64,000 nt of DNA from Ampelomyces quisqualis (taxonomy: Eukaryota; Ascomycota; Dothideomycetes; Pleosporales; Phaeosphaeriaceae). The position numbers and the translations under genes are program-made. How positions within the stretch are numbered: position 1 is the first letter of the stretch; each line of letters starts with the position of its first letter. The notes under the pieces were generated by a model, which had not been told where the DNA came from, did no database searches, and saw only the letters and a program-made list of their open reading frames with translations. The stretch is from the NCBI GenBank assembly GCA_018398575.1, contig JAGTXZ010000005.1, positions 682,001 through 746,000 on the forward strand, in the 5' to 3' direction. Below are positions 23,370-34,388 of the stretch, one piece after another.

Positions 23370-24177
23370 GATAGCTGTACATGTTGGACGACTTATGATC
23401 TGACGAGCCACGGCCGCAATTGCTCAAGTATATCATCGTCACATGGCTACCACATCATTTCTACCAGTTGACGCAAGTGTGCTGGTGTTGAGTGGCGGTC
23501 ATGTGAAGGGCGATATCTTTCCATTTCATGGCAGATGGTTTTGTATAGTATGAAGACGACATAAGCATCACCCCAAGGCCTCGGCATCTTTCAGCATGTT
23601 TACGGCGCTTCGGACATGCGGTTTCACGGCGGACAAGACTTTCATTTCTTCTCCCTGGCATTGCTTTGTACTTTATCCTTTTCACATTGCCTTCTCCTTT
23701 TATGTCTTAGCCTCGGGCGTGCACAAATGGTGCGCCGAGCCTCAAAACGTTCAGCATGAGCAGCGATGGCTTTTTCGGGTCGTGCCCAAGGCGCCCTATC
23801 TTTGAACGAATCGTAACGAGAATAGCTCCAAGTGGCTTGCCAGAGCTAGAGAGAGAAGCAAGGTATATTTACGTAAAATAGGATGCTCCCTGTGACTTGG
23901 TGAAGTGGTGATGTGACTGTGCCACGGGCGAAGGCATTCAACAAAGGGAGCCGCCTGCTGCTCTCGGCGATGACGATGGCTCCGCAGCCACGACGTTGTT
24001 GCGCCATTTCTAGTGAGCCGACACCCATTTTGACGTGCAGCACTGCAGCAACCGCTCTTACTACCTCAGTACCTCTTCGCAACCTCGGCTTGCACGTCCC
24101 CACACTCCAAGGAAGCCTCCGCCACCCCGCCGCACGTCATCACCTCCACCTCCGTACTCGCACGCACAACCGGGAGC
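23370..24177. other. intergenic region after the PUF gene
   Basis: PUF 3' untranslated region and the promoter of the I9-type gene. No further gene supported. Confidence 0.5.
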
Positions 24178-24549
24178 ATGCGCCTTGCACTTGGTTCTCT
24201 TCTTGTCGCGCTCGTCGCTACGTTGGCCATGGCCGTTGCGCGGCAGAAGTCGGTCATCATGAGCTGGCCCAACGACACACCGGACAGCGTGGTTGAGGCG
24301 GCGAAGCAGGCCATTATCGAGGCCAAGGGCACCATCACCCACGAGTATAGTAGGTGGCATGCGATATGCGATGCGCTCTTCTGTGAAGTTGAAGAAGAGG
24401 CCGCGGCTGACGCATGGCTAGACATCATCAAGGGCTTTGCCTGCACTGGACCTGCCTCTGTTTTCGACTACGTCTCGACTATGGACAGCAAGCACTCGCC
24501 GGCGATTGAGGAGGACGGCATTGTGTACACGCTGGAGGACAAGGCGTAG
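24178..24549 (+). CDS. small secreted inhibitor I9 (subtilisin propeptide-like) protein
   Basis: Two exons (24178-24349 and 24422-24549) give 99 aa. Residues 1-20 form a signal peptide (MRLALGSLLVALVATLAMAV). The rest matches the stand-alone I9 fold: KSVIMSWPNDTPDSVVEAAK, then an ITHEY strand, then after the intron NIIKGFACTGPASVFDYV, and a C-terminal IEEDGIVYTLED. The 72-nt intron (A|GTAGGT to CTAG|AC) is required, because reading through it inserts sequence unlike the family between HEY and IIKGF. The joined codon AAC gives HEYNIIKGFA, as expected. Such proteins bind subtilisin-like proteases like a free propeptide, and yeast PBI2 is the cytosolic relative. The signal peptide here suggests secretory-pathway action. 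The neighbours are unrelated. Confidence 0.82.
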   Translation: MRLALGSLLVALVATLAMAVARQKSVIMSWPNDTPDSVVEAAKQAIIEAKGTITHEYSRWHAICDALFCEVEEEAAADAWLDIIKGFACTGPASVFDYVSTMDSKHSPAIEEDGIVYTLEDKA

Positions 24550-24947
24550 GCTAGCTGTGGCGTGGCTCCAGCACGAGCACGGCTTGGCATGGTGTTCTTG
24601 ACGGGCGTTTGCTACCCAGGACTTGTTCAGGCAGCTGTACCGTCTTTCGCAATGACGATTTGTTTTTGATAGTAGCACGCTTTGAGATGCATCGTCCCTG
24701 TCTGCGGTCGTGCTTGGCCAAGGTGTACTGCTGCAGCGCTCGAGCGCCGCCTAGCGCAACTTGGACCGCCCGACCTTCACCACAACGTCCAATATCCAGA
24801 CCGCACTGGGCGGGCCCTAAGCTGTCGTCCATGATACATTGCCTTTTTTGCATGATGCCTAGCTCTGCTCCGCTGTACTTTGGTTTCCAGACTCGCACAG
24901 CTCTGCGCGACTGCAGCGCGTGAGCAGCCCCGCCATTCTTGTGCAAG

Positions 24948-27846
24948 ATGGATGCTTTCAAGCCCGAGCTCCTCAAGGCTCTGCTCGACTGGGTACGCGT
25001 CCAAGCCCACGCCATGGCTGCATCACACATGCCTAACCACTAGAGCAACAGGTGAACACGTTCGACCTGCCCGGACGAGTGACGGCGTGGAACCAGCTCG
25101 AAGACGGCCAGGTCCTCTGGCAGATCCTCGCCGACATCGACGCCGACTACTTCAGCGACTCCCTCCCCAACTTCGACGAGAGCAACCGCCGCACGTCGGA
25201 CTGGATTCCGCGATGGCAGAACCTCAAGCACATCGAGCGTGCCGTGTCCACGTACATACGAGACGAATGCGGCCAGCTGCCGGTGCTTACGAAGCGCATG
25301 GTACCGGATCTGAAGACGGGTGCACGTGACGGCTCGACCATGCTCACGGCCAAGCTCACCATGGGCGTGCTTCTTGCTGCGTGCTTCTCGCCCAAAAGCA
25401 ACCAGCGAATGCTGCACGTCATGGCCCAACTGGGCACCAAGACAGCCGAGACCATCGCGGAATCCATCCAAGACATGCAGTCACTGGATGCAAGGATGTC
25501 GGAATTGGGCGTCGACTCGGAGCTGACAGCAGAGCCGGCCCTGTCTGGCTATAGAACGCCGACACGGGCTGTCTCTGGGCAGATGCCGACAGCCGCAAAG
25601 GACAACGAGCTGGAACAAGAGGCGCTATTGTTTGAAGCGAACAAGGATCGGGCGGCCTTGAGGAGCCAGGCCGACAAGCTGAAGGAGGAGTTGAAGCAGT
25701 CCCGGTCCCGCATATCGCAGCTCGAGGAGGAACTGGGCGAAGCGACGCTGTACATGGACGAGCGCAAAACCCAGGTGCAGCGGGCACAATCAGAAGACGT
25801 CGAGCAACTTCGAAACGACCTCGCACGCGACCGGCAGTATATCGATCAGCTCGAGACTGACCTTGCCAATGCTAGGGACATTTTGGAAAGTCAGAAGCGC
25901 AGACTGGAGCGATACCAAGGCGAAGAGGGCTCCAAGCAAGATCTGCGCGATCAGCTACAACTCATAAAGGCAGAGCGCGATGAGCTGAACCAACGAGCCA
26001 AAGCGAACGAGAACCTCAAGAAGAAGATCGAGTCTTTGACCAAAGAGACGAAAAATCTAGAAACTCTGCGGGAAGACTACCAACAGGCGCGAGAACGACT
26101 GCTGCAATTAGAGAACACCGAGGAGCGATGCGAGGCTCTTGAAAAGGTTAACAAGGAGAACAGCCAGACCCTCGTCAACTGCGAACAAGCCATCTTCGAG
26201 GAGAAGGGTAGGCGCACCAGAGTGGAGCACGAGAACCTCCTGCTCATGAAACAACTCGAACAAACCAGAGAGTTGCAGTACAAGGCCGAGGACGCCCGAC
26301 ACGAGCTTGAAGACAGGATACGGGATCTCGAGACCTCAGCCCAAGCGGACGGGGGCGGCAGTCTGGAGGACGAGCTCACGCAGGATGACAATGCCAAGAG
26401 CACAGATGACATGGCGAGCGCAAGACCTCCCGCAGATGGTCGGGTGAGCGCAGATGCGATCGCTCTGCAGCAGAAGGTCGACATCCTCACTGCTCGATTG
26501 AAATCGCTAGAATCCGAAACTCTTAAACAGATGCACGAGAATATGGGCCTCAGATCCGACATGATGGCAGAAAAAGACGAAGAAAGCGAGAAGCCTTTTC
26601 TCCAGCAGAACGAGAGGCTACAGACTGCGGAGACGGAGCTGCAGGAGCTTCATCGCAGGCTACGAGAAAAAGATCTCCAAGTGGCGGAGCTGCGCAACGA
26701 GTTGAACAAGAAAGCTGATATCAGCGAGGAGGAACGGGCAGAAGGCCTACAGGCCGAGCACGAGCGGATGCTAGCGTTACAACAGAAGACCAACGAGAAG
26801 CTGTACGACCTCGAATTAGCCAACGAAGAAAAGGCAGGCCTACTGAGAGCAGCCCTACTCGATCGCGAGCATCTATCTCCCGAGCTTCTCCAACTTAAGC
26901 GGGTCGAGACGCTACGGCAGATTCGTGAACAGATCCAAGCGGTCGTTGGAGCACCACCAGAGGTGCAGCCAAGTGCCGTCGAAGCAACATCTTCAGAAAT
27001 CGCCGAGACAGTGCTGTCATCAGAAGCTGCCCTGGAAAAAGCGAAGAAAGTAAGCAACAGCCAAATATCCCACAACAAGTCACCTTCTTCTGCGTTTGAT
27101 GCAGCGGTCTCCAGTATGAGGTCGTCACAGCGACTTAACCCGTCGCTGTCTGCTGCAACTCTGATCTCGCCCGCTTCCCCAACGCGAAATCACGTGGGAA
27201 AGAAAAAGTCGTTTTCAGAGATGTCTTCTTCGACAGCTGGTACGGGACAAACTACCTGGGGTCGAGTGGCACAGCTGTTGTCGCCAAAGAGAAGAAACGA
27301 GTCAACACCGTGTGGCTCCGAGTACTTTTCTGCGCTGACTTCGGCCGAGTGTGTGGCAAGTTTGTCCCTGGTCTAGCTGCCTAGAAGTATACTTATCTCG
27401 CGAAGCTGTTCTTGGCCTTCCCTACCTTTTGCACATTTACATTCGCTCGCTAACCACAGCCGCAGGATCTGCAAGAACAAGTCTCCGCCAACGGCACATT
27501 GCGCGAACAACTCGATGCCGCGAAGAAGGAGACGGCAGAGAAGGGCTCGGTACATAATGTTCCAAAGGTCTGCCATGGCAGAATCATGCTGACTCGCTTG
27601 CCAGGTCGAGCTCCAACAAGAAATCGAAAACCTCCGCCGCGAAAACCAACTCATCACATCCGCATGGTACGACATGACAAGTCGCCTGCAAAGCAACACC
27701 GTCATCCTACAACGCCGCAGCGAAGCACCCAAGAGTTGGCTTGGAAAGCAAAGAGTCGCCATTGGCGGTGCGGGCGGCACAGTAAGTTACCACGCACTCC
27801 AACTTCTATTCCTTACCTGCTAACGCATTCCCAGGGCCGAAGGTAG
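24948..27846 (+). CDS. HOOK family dynein adaptor protein
   Basis: Links early endosomes to dynein for microtubule transport (HookA in Aspergillus). The first exon (24948-24992) gives MDAFKPELLKALLDW. A second, very long exon from 25052 opens VNTFDLPGRVTAWNQLEDGQ and contains the N-terminal HOOK domain (to about residue 170), then hundreds of residues of heptad coiled coil to about residue 690, then a Ser-rich hinge with TTWGRVAQLLSPKRR. Later exons 27466-27549 (DLQEQVSANGTLREQLDAAK), 27605-27781 (VELQQEIENLRRENQLITSA, WYDMTSRLQSNT) and 27835-27846 encode the conserved C-terminal cargo-binding end, with stop TAG 27844-27846. The donor ending the long exon (between about 27250 and 27365) could not be fixed. 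Candidates are GTGGCA in phase 0, or GTTTGT at 27360 with an acceptor at 27475. Otherwise the length and order match the family. Confidence 0.85.
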
Positions 27847-28818
27847 CACCCTCGACATGACTCGTCGCTTTGTGTGTAAACAAAAAATAACAAGTCCACT
27901 CTTAGTACGGATTTGTGGACATGAATTGGAATTGGCAGTGCGGCATATCAAGGATGGCTTTGCAACAAAAGTAATCAGATTCGCATCAACTAACCTACAT
28001 GGTTTGGTTTGGATTTGGGCTTTTTTTCCCGGTTTGTAATTATACCCACCGTTTTGGTTTCCTGGCTTTTTTCTTTAAAAAAAAAGGGGGGGGCGCAGAC
28101 ATGTAGCCAGGGCGTTTATAGCATGACTGACGTGGGGTGGCAAGGACGACGGTATCCGAGTTCATGTAGAGAGAAGAGCATGTGTATTCTTCAAGGCGAA
28201 TCAACGAATATACAATCCCAAGCAATCGACATTGTGCGCGTGGATCCTATGATGATGCGTGATGATTTGCGGGCAGCGGGAATAGCGTAGAGAGAAGCAA
28301 TAGCTCAAGTTTCCTTTGAAATACAGTGGATGAAAAGTTATGCGCGCCCTGGGTTTTACCTACAAGGGACTAGGTAGTTGAGAAAAAGAAAAAAATTGGG
28401 CGAGTACCTGTGTTGTTGTCCTAGGGACTTGCTCGTGTCTGATTATGTACAGGGCAAGCTTGCTGTGCGTGCCGTGCTATTGCGAACCCACGCTTTCTGA
28501 CATGCGGCACCAAGGGAATGGGTTCTGGGGTGTACGCGTGGGTAGCTTTCTTGTGCAATGCTGTCTGAGGGCTGGGTTAGTTCACTTCAGTACAAAATGG
28601 AGAGGGTATGAGTATTGTGATTTGCGTCTATGGAGATGAGGGGGTATGTTTGCATCAAGTGGTGTGTTCATAACTTCATACCATACCATGTACCGGTCCT
28701 TGGACGGGGCGTTACGTACGCCTGGTAGAAAGATGACGTCTATCTTCTGCATCGTAGCGTGGTGTATCACGGCGAGAGTGGACGGAGCAGAAAACGTGGG
28801 CGCAAGACTGGGTAAAGT
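27847..28818. other. intergenic region, no gene supported
   Basis: 3' region of the HOOK gene, with an A-run followed by a G-run at about 28076-28094, and sequence with stops in all frames. Confidence 0.5.
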
Positions 28819-29420
28819 CTAGGATGGAAGTGGTTGCGATGCTGGAGTCGCGGGGAAGGACCAAGTCAAGGCGTTGGACACCATTGCGAACCACCCCGCG
28901 TTGATAGTGCGATTACCATAGTCCATTCTGCTCCCGGTGCATCGCGAGGCAGGAGGAGCAACATCTGGGCGACGATGTCGTTGACAGCAGCTCGATGAGC
29001 GACGTGCATCGTTGTGCCTTGGGGAAAGTCCTGACTGTAATGCACGCCAAGGTAAATGGAAGTGATCATGGTGATCTGTTTTAATGGACTGGTTCAAACT
29101 GCCGTGATATGTCGTGGGATGATACATGACGCAATTTTGTCGGAGCAGGGAAATGTAATGCCAGGCATGCTCGGGGAAGGCTTGACGAACAACACTATGC
29201 GACACGTGAGGCAGGTACTGTTTTGCGCAGAGTTTGAGTCCATCCACGACTTCAGACAACTTGACCCGAAAATTTGTTGGCACTGCGAATGCATGTTAGC
29301 ACGTGCGTCTCGCTGAAAGGTTCCTTGCAAATCGGGCATATGTCGATCTCTTCGAGATTGTTGGCGAAAAACTCTGCCTTGGTGGGTAGTAGGTTTGCTA
29401 TTGTGCTCTTGAGGTAGAAC
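28819..29420 (-). pseudogene. broken RING-type protein, paralogue of the gene at 30096
   Basis: Pieces of one protein lie in different frames on the minus strand. First is LPTKAEFFANNLEEIDICPI with CPICKEP, the start of a RING finger, preceded by ATA where an ATG is expected. In another frame follows FGSSCLKSWMDSNSAQN and STCLTCRIVLFVKP, the second half of the RING. In further frames come MHVAHRAAVNDIVAQMLLLL and the end INAGWFAMVSNALTWSF. The intact-looking neighbour at 30096-30575 has the matching segments SNTCRMCREVLFIKPPP, REVVRPIVEAMLLMPREDPS and INVAWFSLLSHALGWDF in one frame. The lost start and at least two frame changes mark this copy as decayed. Introns may explain one of the frame changes but not all. 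Confidence 0.55.
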
Positions 29421-29535
29421 TGTTAAGGTTGGTGGTACGATTGCAGTACTGGTTGGAATGTGTATTTGTGTGAGATTGTAATTTTGATATTGGGAAAAGG
29501 AATTTTGAGACATAGAATACCAGTATAGACAGAAA

Positions 29536-29720
29536 TTGTGACTCGACGGTAAGTATACAGTGTTTTATCAATGCAAAATATCTGTTGATCGATGAATACG
29601 CGGTACACATGCTCATCTATCTTGGGCATTGTAGCTCTTGGACATTGTAGCTCAATAGTAAGCGTACAGTGTTTTCTCAATACACAATGTCTGTCAATGA
29701 ACGAATATGTGGTACGCTTG
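29536..29720. repeat. two-unit degenerate direct repeat (~70 bp units)
   Basis: A unit starting near 29543 (GTAAGTATACAGTGTTTTAT) recurs near 29658 (GTAAGCGTACAGTGTTTTCT). Both continue with similar TCAATG/TCAATA, TGTCAAT/TGTTGAT and CGAATA blocks, and both end in a GGTACxC motif. They lie about 115 bp apart upstream of the broken RING copy. Confidence 0.5.
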
Positions 29721-30095
29721 CACACGTAAGTACAGGTCAGGAATTTTCAAGGCTACGGTACGAGCGAGAACGTCTAACGCATACTGTTAGATGGCTGTAA
29801 AATGCGCAAGTGTCGCAAACGACATCGAACGATGAGACTTGATTTGGACAAACCTGGACTGCTATTCAAATTAATGCTTACTTCAAGAACAATACTTGAA
29901 CTAATAGACAATGTTTTTATTTGTATTTATGTGATGGTGGTTCAGTATAAACGAATCCATGTACTTGTAGGACTTACTAGACAAATCGTTCCCATTCAGT
30001 ACTGTATATGCATGAGTCATCAACTACAACAATTTTAGCACATATTCGCTCCTCTTTGTCATCAAAGTGGGGCTGAAATCCCTTTGGTTGACAAT

Positions 30096-30575
30096 TCAGT
30101 GGCCGTGAGTCTCTGAGAAGTCCCAACCTAAGGCGTGGGATAGCAAGGAGAACCATGCCACGTTGATACTGAGAGGAGTCCGATCCCTCATCTCAGCTTG
30201 GGTCGCTATACGAGACGGGTCTTCACGAGGCATGAGAAGCATTGCTTCCACGATTGGCCGAACGACTTCCCTATGGCTTTCAGCCAATATCAGGCCTCCC
30301 GGAAAGCCGGCTGCATATGGCGTAGCAGTATATACCGCCGTCAAGTGCATGGTTGCGTGGCCATCTTGGGTGAAAGTTAATTCAAGCCCCATTGGATCCG
30401 CATTTTGCCAGGCCTGGCAAACGTCTCGAAGCTTGTAGAGATACTCCCAATGCTCAACATTGGTGATGGTGCAAATACAACGCTTCTTAGGAGGCGGCTT
30501 GATGAACAAGACTTCCCGACACATGCGACAGGTATTGCTCTGTACTGCACGACGTTTGCTGAAAGATGAATTAAA
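30096..30575 (-). CDS. RING-type hypothetical protein, C-terminal part resolved
   Basis: A continuous frame ending at 30096 reads NTCRMCREVLFIKPPPKKRC followed by a domain of about 120 residues containing REVVRPIVEAMLLMPREDPS and ending in WFSLLSHALGWDFSETHGH. The CxxC at the start is the second half of a RING finger, as the related broken copy at 28819-29420 shows. An acceptor (TTTCAG, before about 30562) suggests an upstream exon. The sequence before it contains CTVCA next to a GTATGC donor, but the N-terminus and start codon could not be placed. It might be a ubiquitin ligase, but the function is unknown. It may itself be partly decayed. Confidence 0.45.
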   Translation of the reverse strand, partial: FNSSFSKRRAVQSNTCRMCREVLFIKPPPKKRCICTITNVEHWEYLYKLRDVCQAWQNADPMGLELTFTQDGHATMHLTAVYTATPYAAGFPGGLILAESHREVVRPIVEAMLLMPREDPSRIATQAEMRDRTPLSINVAWFSLLSHALGWDFSETHGH

Positions 30576-30836
30576 CTCTGCATACCTGCGCACACTGTGC
30601 ACTTGACACGCAATATATTGCAACAAGCAGAAGTGACACTACGCAAACAATCTCAGAGATACCGACTAAAACTTGTGATGTTTGGTCGGAGAGTCCAAAG
30701 TCCAGCCGACCCGACATGCACCCAGCCGTAGCTTGAAGACAGGTGATAATCGTTGTCAAACACTGTCTAAAATTGTTTGTTCGCTGTCGAAAAGCAAAAG
30801 CTCGCGCACGAAATAACACATTTCTTCCTTACCCAA

Positions 30837-31739
30837 ATGGCCGAGCATGGTCAGTACCCTGCTTCATCAATGCATGAAGAAATGGACAATCAATTCGCTG
30901 AACTATCAGCGCTCCATCACAATCCATGGAAGGACCTTACACCTAGCGAGCGCAGCATGAATGATGACCAAACCCAAAATCCTGATTCTGACCATAAACT
31001 GTTCTCATGCTCGGTCCCGCCACCTATCTTCGCCAAACTAGACGACATCGACGCCGATGCCTTCAACGAGAACATGTACACTTTCTTCTGCAAGTGGATC
31101 CCCGAAACCATACAAATCTATGGTCCCATCGGCTCTTCCATTTGCACCCGAGAATTTTGGTCTTCGCAAATCCTCACCGAGCTCGACCATCGGCTTTGGC
31201 AAAAAGAGTTTCTCGGTCGCGAACCCACAGAAGAGGAACTAAATTGGCTTGTGGACAACGCGATGCGGATTTACTGGCCACGTATTGAAGAGGTCCTGCA
31301 TGAACGGGCGAACGAGATATGTCAGAAATACATGAGGCCGGAGTCGGACGAGCAGGCCATGGCAGAGGCTGGGAGGCATGAGAAGAAAATGAAGTTGAGG
31401 CGTACGATGGAAGTGGAAGATATGTTGTCACACATGAGCATCAGCGACCAACCAGATGAAGAAGGGTGGCAAAAGAGACTGAAGATTCATAGCATGTTAA
31501 AGAATGGATATGGATGGGAAGACCTGGAGTGCGAAACGACAGAAACCACGGGTTATGGGCGCAAGCAGAATGGTATCGAACAGAAGAGGACTGAGATGGC
31601 TTGGGCACGATACCGCGAAAGGTGCATGGCTGGAGAAGGCCCAGATCGAGAGTCGGAAAGGGGTCCCTGTACGGCTCGTAAGGCGCGGACAAAGTGGTCA
31701 AAGCATCTCTTGTTGGGCACGATGCTCGGATTCATTTAA
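30837..31739 (+). CDS. hypothetical protein, single exon, 300 aa
   Basis: Not recognised. The frame opens upstream of 30837, but the first ATG is at 30837 (MAEHGQYPASS). The protein is acidic in its first third (PWKDLTPSERSMNDDQTQNP). A mixed helical segment follows, rich in aromatic residues (about 75-180: YTFFCKWIPETIQIYGPIGS and RREFW-like context, then WPRIEEVLHERANEICQKYM). The C-terminal half is strongly charged (Lys/Arg/Glu) and predicted helical. No signal peptide, membrane segment or catalytic motif was seen. It is divergently placed from the RING-type gene at 30096, about 260 bp away. It is probably a lineage-restricted protein. Confidence 0.5.
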   Translation: MAEHGQYPASSMHEEMDNQFAELSALHHNPWKDLTPSERSMNDDQTQNPDSDHKLFSCSVPPPIFAKLDDIDADAFNENMYTFFCKWIPETIQIYGPIGSSICTREFWSSQILTELDHRLWQKEFLGREPTEEELNWLVDNAMRIYWPRIEEVLHERANEICQKYMRPESDEQAMAEAGRHEKKMKLRRTMEVEDMLSHMSISDQPDEEGWQKRLKIHSMLKNGYGWEDLECETTETTGYGRKQNGIEQKRTEMAWARYRERCMAGEGPDRESERGPCTARKARTKWSKHLLLGTMLGFI

Positions 31740-32828
31740 TTACCGTGGCTCGGGAGGAATCATGCCAACATGCGTGGTAAATATAGTCCTGAAGCCCAAG
31801 ATTGTATAGTTGTGGTTGACGTTGCCAATGACAATTAAGAAACTGTCAGAAGGCAAAGCTTAGAGCGAGATGGATATTTTAAGAAAGATTTGACGTCGTA
31901 CAGACGGTCTGGATGCAACTAGATGTAGCAGTGTTCTGGGATAGTTAAAGTCCTTGGCTGAGTGAGTGCCTTCGCAATACATTGGCACAGTTTAGAAAAC
32001 CCTAATGAAAAGTAGAGGCAGCACATTATTGCAATTCGCCATGACGCAATATCAATTCCGCAGCGTTGCCATTTCTAACGAATCTCGCCCGATGCTGAAC
32101 CCTCTCCAGTATGACTTTAACCTAGCTCTTTCCAAGGGTGCACATGAATACTCACAAAGCAACTTCGTCTGCTTGGACACAAATCTACAACTCACGCAGA
32201 TGACGTGCGCACCTACGTATGCTCACCAGAATACTCCCTCTTCAACACCCGAAAGAAGAATATCGTTTTATTCCTCGGCACTTCGAAGCTTGAAAGTAGT
32301 CACTTTGTCTACGTATGCGTCTCAGGCCGCGTCACTTGGTTCACTGCGTGCATGAAGGATTTCCTGCAGTTCAAGTGGGGCGTAAAACATGGTACGATAG
32401 CCATTGAGCCTGCCGTCTACGGTGCATATGGAGTTGGGCCAAGGGACTATGCCAGTGGTACGTGATTGTTCTTCCTGGTGCGGATCGATGCTAGCTTACT
32501 CCGTATGTTGGGTTGGATTGGGTTTGAGGCTCGAGAGGAATTGAGACTGTAGATTTCAGTACTACCGCTGGCTTGTCTGATGGCTTGAAGTGGTGGAGCC
32601 GTGGTTGCATCGAAAGCAGCGTGCGTCATCGTGCTGTATACCCTTCATATTTTGGATTGATGGTCGAGACGACTGCCTGGGCCTCTTGGTAGTCTGCTTA
32701 CGGTGGTACGATATATAGCTTCCTGGTATGTCGATCAGAAACTGGGTATCTACGTGCGTTACTGCAAGAAGGGTCCACGCAAGATACGGTGAGATTCGAA
32801 TGCGCGCTCCGCATCCCTAACATTACCA

Positions 32829-32979
32829 ACTTCGTGTGTAAGAGTCACGCTAGCCTAGCGCGGATGATGAGGTCGGACAATCAGAGGCTCCGTGGTGGAG
32901 ACTAAAAGCTTCATCTGGCTGCTGTGATAGGCTCGACAGGGCCTCGGCATCAGGCTAGCGTGACTCCTATACACGAAGT
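32829..32979. repeat. 28-bp inverted repeat flanking ~95 bp (foldback element)
   Basis: Arm 32829-32856 (ACTTCGTGTG...GCTAGCCT) and the reverse complement of arm 32952-32979 differ at three positions. The spacer has no coding frame. The size fits a tiny foldback or MITE relic, or a structured non-coding transcript. Confidence 0.6.
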
Positions 32980-34123
32980 CGGAAGTCCTACGGTAGTGAC
33001 ACGCCGAAGACGCCGGCACTACGGCGACCAGCACAGCCACCCCTTTGCCCTTAGACCCTCGTCCAACACGCTGAAAACATCGTTGGACAAGGTCGTTCTC
33101 TCCAACACTTGACAGTTGACCCTACACGGTTGAGCCCCGTGCCGCGTGCGTATCTGAGGCTGCAGCGTGCCTTGACCAACCGCCTGCCCGGCTCTTCAAC
33201 TCATTACGCAAAGTTGCCGTGCGATACTGGCGACCACATCATTAAGCTGGTGCTCCAGTACCGGTACCATATCGTGGCGCAGTTGATTCCGTGTTGCCCT
33301 CCTCAGCGGCTTCGACGCCCGACATTCCGTTGCTGCGCCTCGCGACCATGTTCGGAGTACCCGACACAAAGGTTAAGGGCGTTTAATGACGTTATAAGGA
33401 TCAGCACAAAAAGCGAGACAGGAAACACGCTAGAAGTCCAGTGTGTGATTTGTGCCAGTCGACTGGGACACGTCTGACATCCTTTGCCTTACCCCACTCA
33501 AGTATATCGTCTCGTCTTCAACCAACATCGGCTGCGGCACGTTCCTAATGCCGTGAGTGCTACGGAGGAGCATTCCGGCTGTAACGGCACCGCGTTGCCT
33601 TGGATGTTATGCCATCATCAGCGAAAAATCTTCAAACTGGTCAAGTCTTGATCACCACCGGCCATCCATGAGTAGCGTGGCGTGGATCTCAATTATCCGA
33701 TGGAGCGTGCGAGCTACATTTTGTATTAAGAACCTGCCCATCGTGACATCTGCAGATTGGAGGAGCTAAGTTCGGTTCGCGAGACCCTCTGGCCAAGCCC
33801 ATGGTAGCCATGGTAGCCATGCAGTGTGAGGCAGGAAATCTGTACGAGCGCGGAAACGATGCAATTACAAGCGACGCGAGACCACCAGTTAGTCAGCGCG
33901 TCCACAGCGGGTCGTAGATGGTCAAGGCATGGGAGCCAAACAATGAGGTGGTTTTGTTCATGATAGGCACACCTGTTTCGGGTAGACCCCGCTACGGGAT
34001 GGTAGGCATGGCCGTTGGAGTCGCTTCATGATGTGTCTATGCCATTTCTATGATTTCTGGCAGTGAGAAATGAGAACTTGTGGACCTGTTCGGGACCTGT
34101 CCGGGTGCCCCATTTTGTCAGAG

Positions 34124-34131
34124 TATTTAAG
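34124..34131 (+). promoter_or_regulatory. possible TATA-like element before the small CxxCxGxG gene
   Basis: TATTTAAG lies 265 bp upstream of the ATG at 34389. A pyrimidine-rich stretch of about 90 bp follows (34150-34240) and could contain the transcription start. Confidence 0.35.
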
Positions 34132-34388
34132 AATACCTAAGGCCTGGGTTTTGCTCTCCAAATTCTTCTGCCTGCCACCTGCACCCTTACCCTCCTACCT
34201 ATACCTTGTGTCATTCCTTCCTCTTAATTTCTACAATCGATCCGTTTGAATTAGCAGTATTTTGACTCTTACCTTGACTCGACCGTCCGACCAGAACACT
34301 TTCTTTCAACTTTCACTCTCATCCCATTTGCTGTGCGCATCTCCTCGGCTACCGCATCCGTGCCGCTCGACCCGAACAAATCCACAAC

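Larger units (their letters stand above)
31740..34388. other. gene-poor region, no gene supported
   Basis: About 2.6 kb with no frame having ATG start, codon logic and family resemblance together. Between 32040 and 32460 two overlapping frames have mild protein-like character (for example KNIVLFLGTSKLESSHFVYV), but no start or splice structure resolves them. It also holds the inverted repeat at 32829-32979, TACTCCGTA at 32497, a short CATGGTAGC duplication at about 33800, and the promoter of the small cysteine-rich gene. Confidence 0.45.

Noticed and set aside
32005..32465. overlapping plus-strand frames with mild protein character
   Set aside because: No single start, splice or family match ties them together; could be a relic, but the evidence is insufficient.
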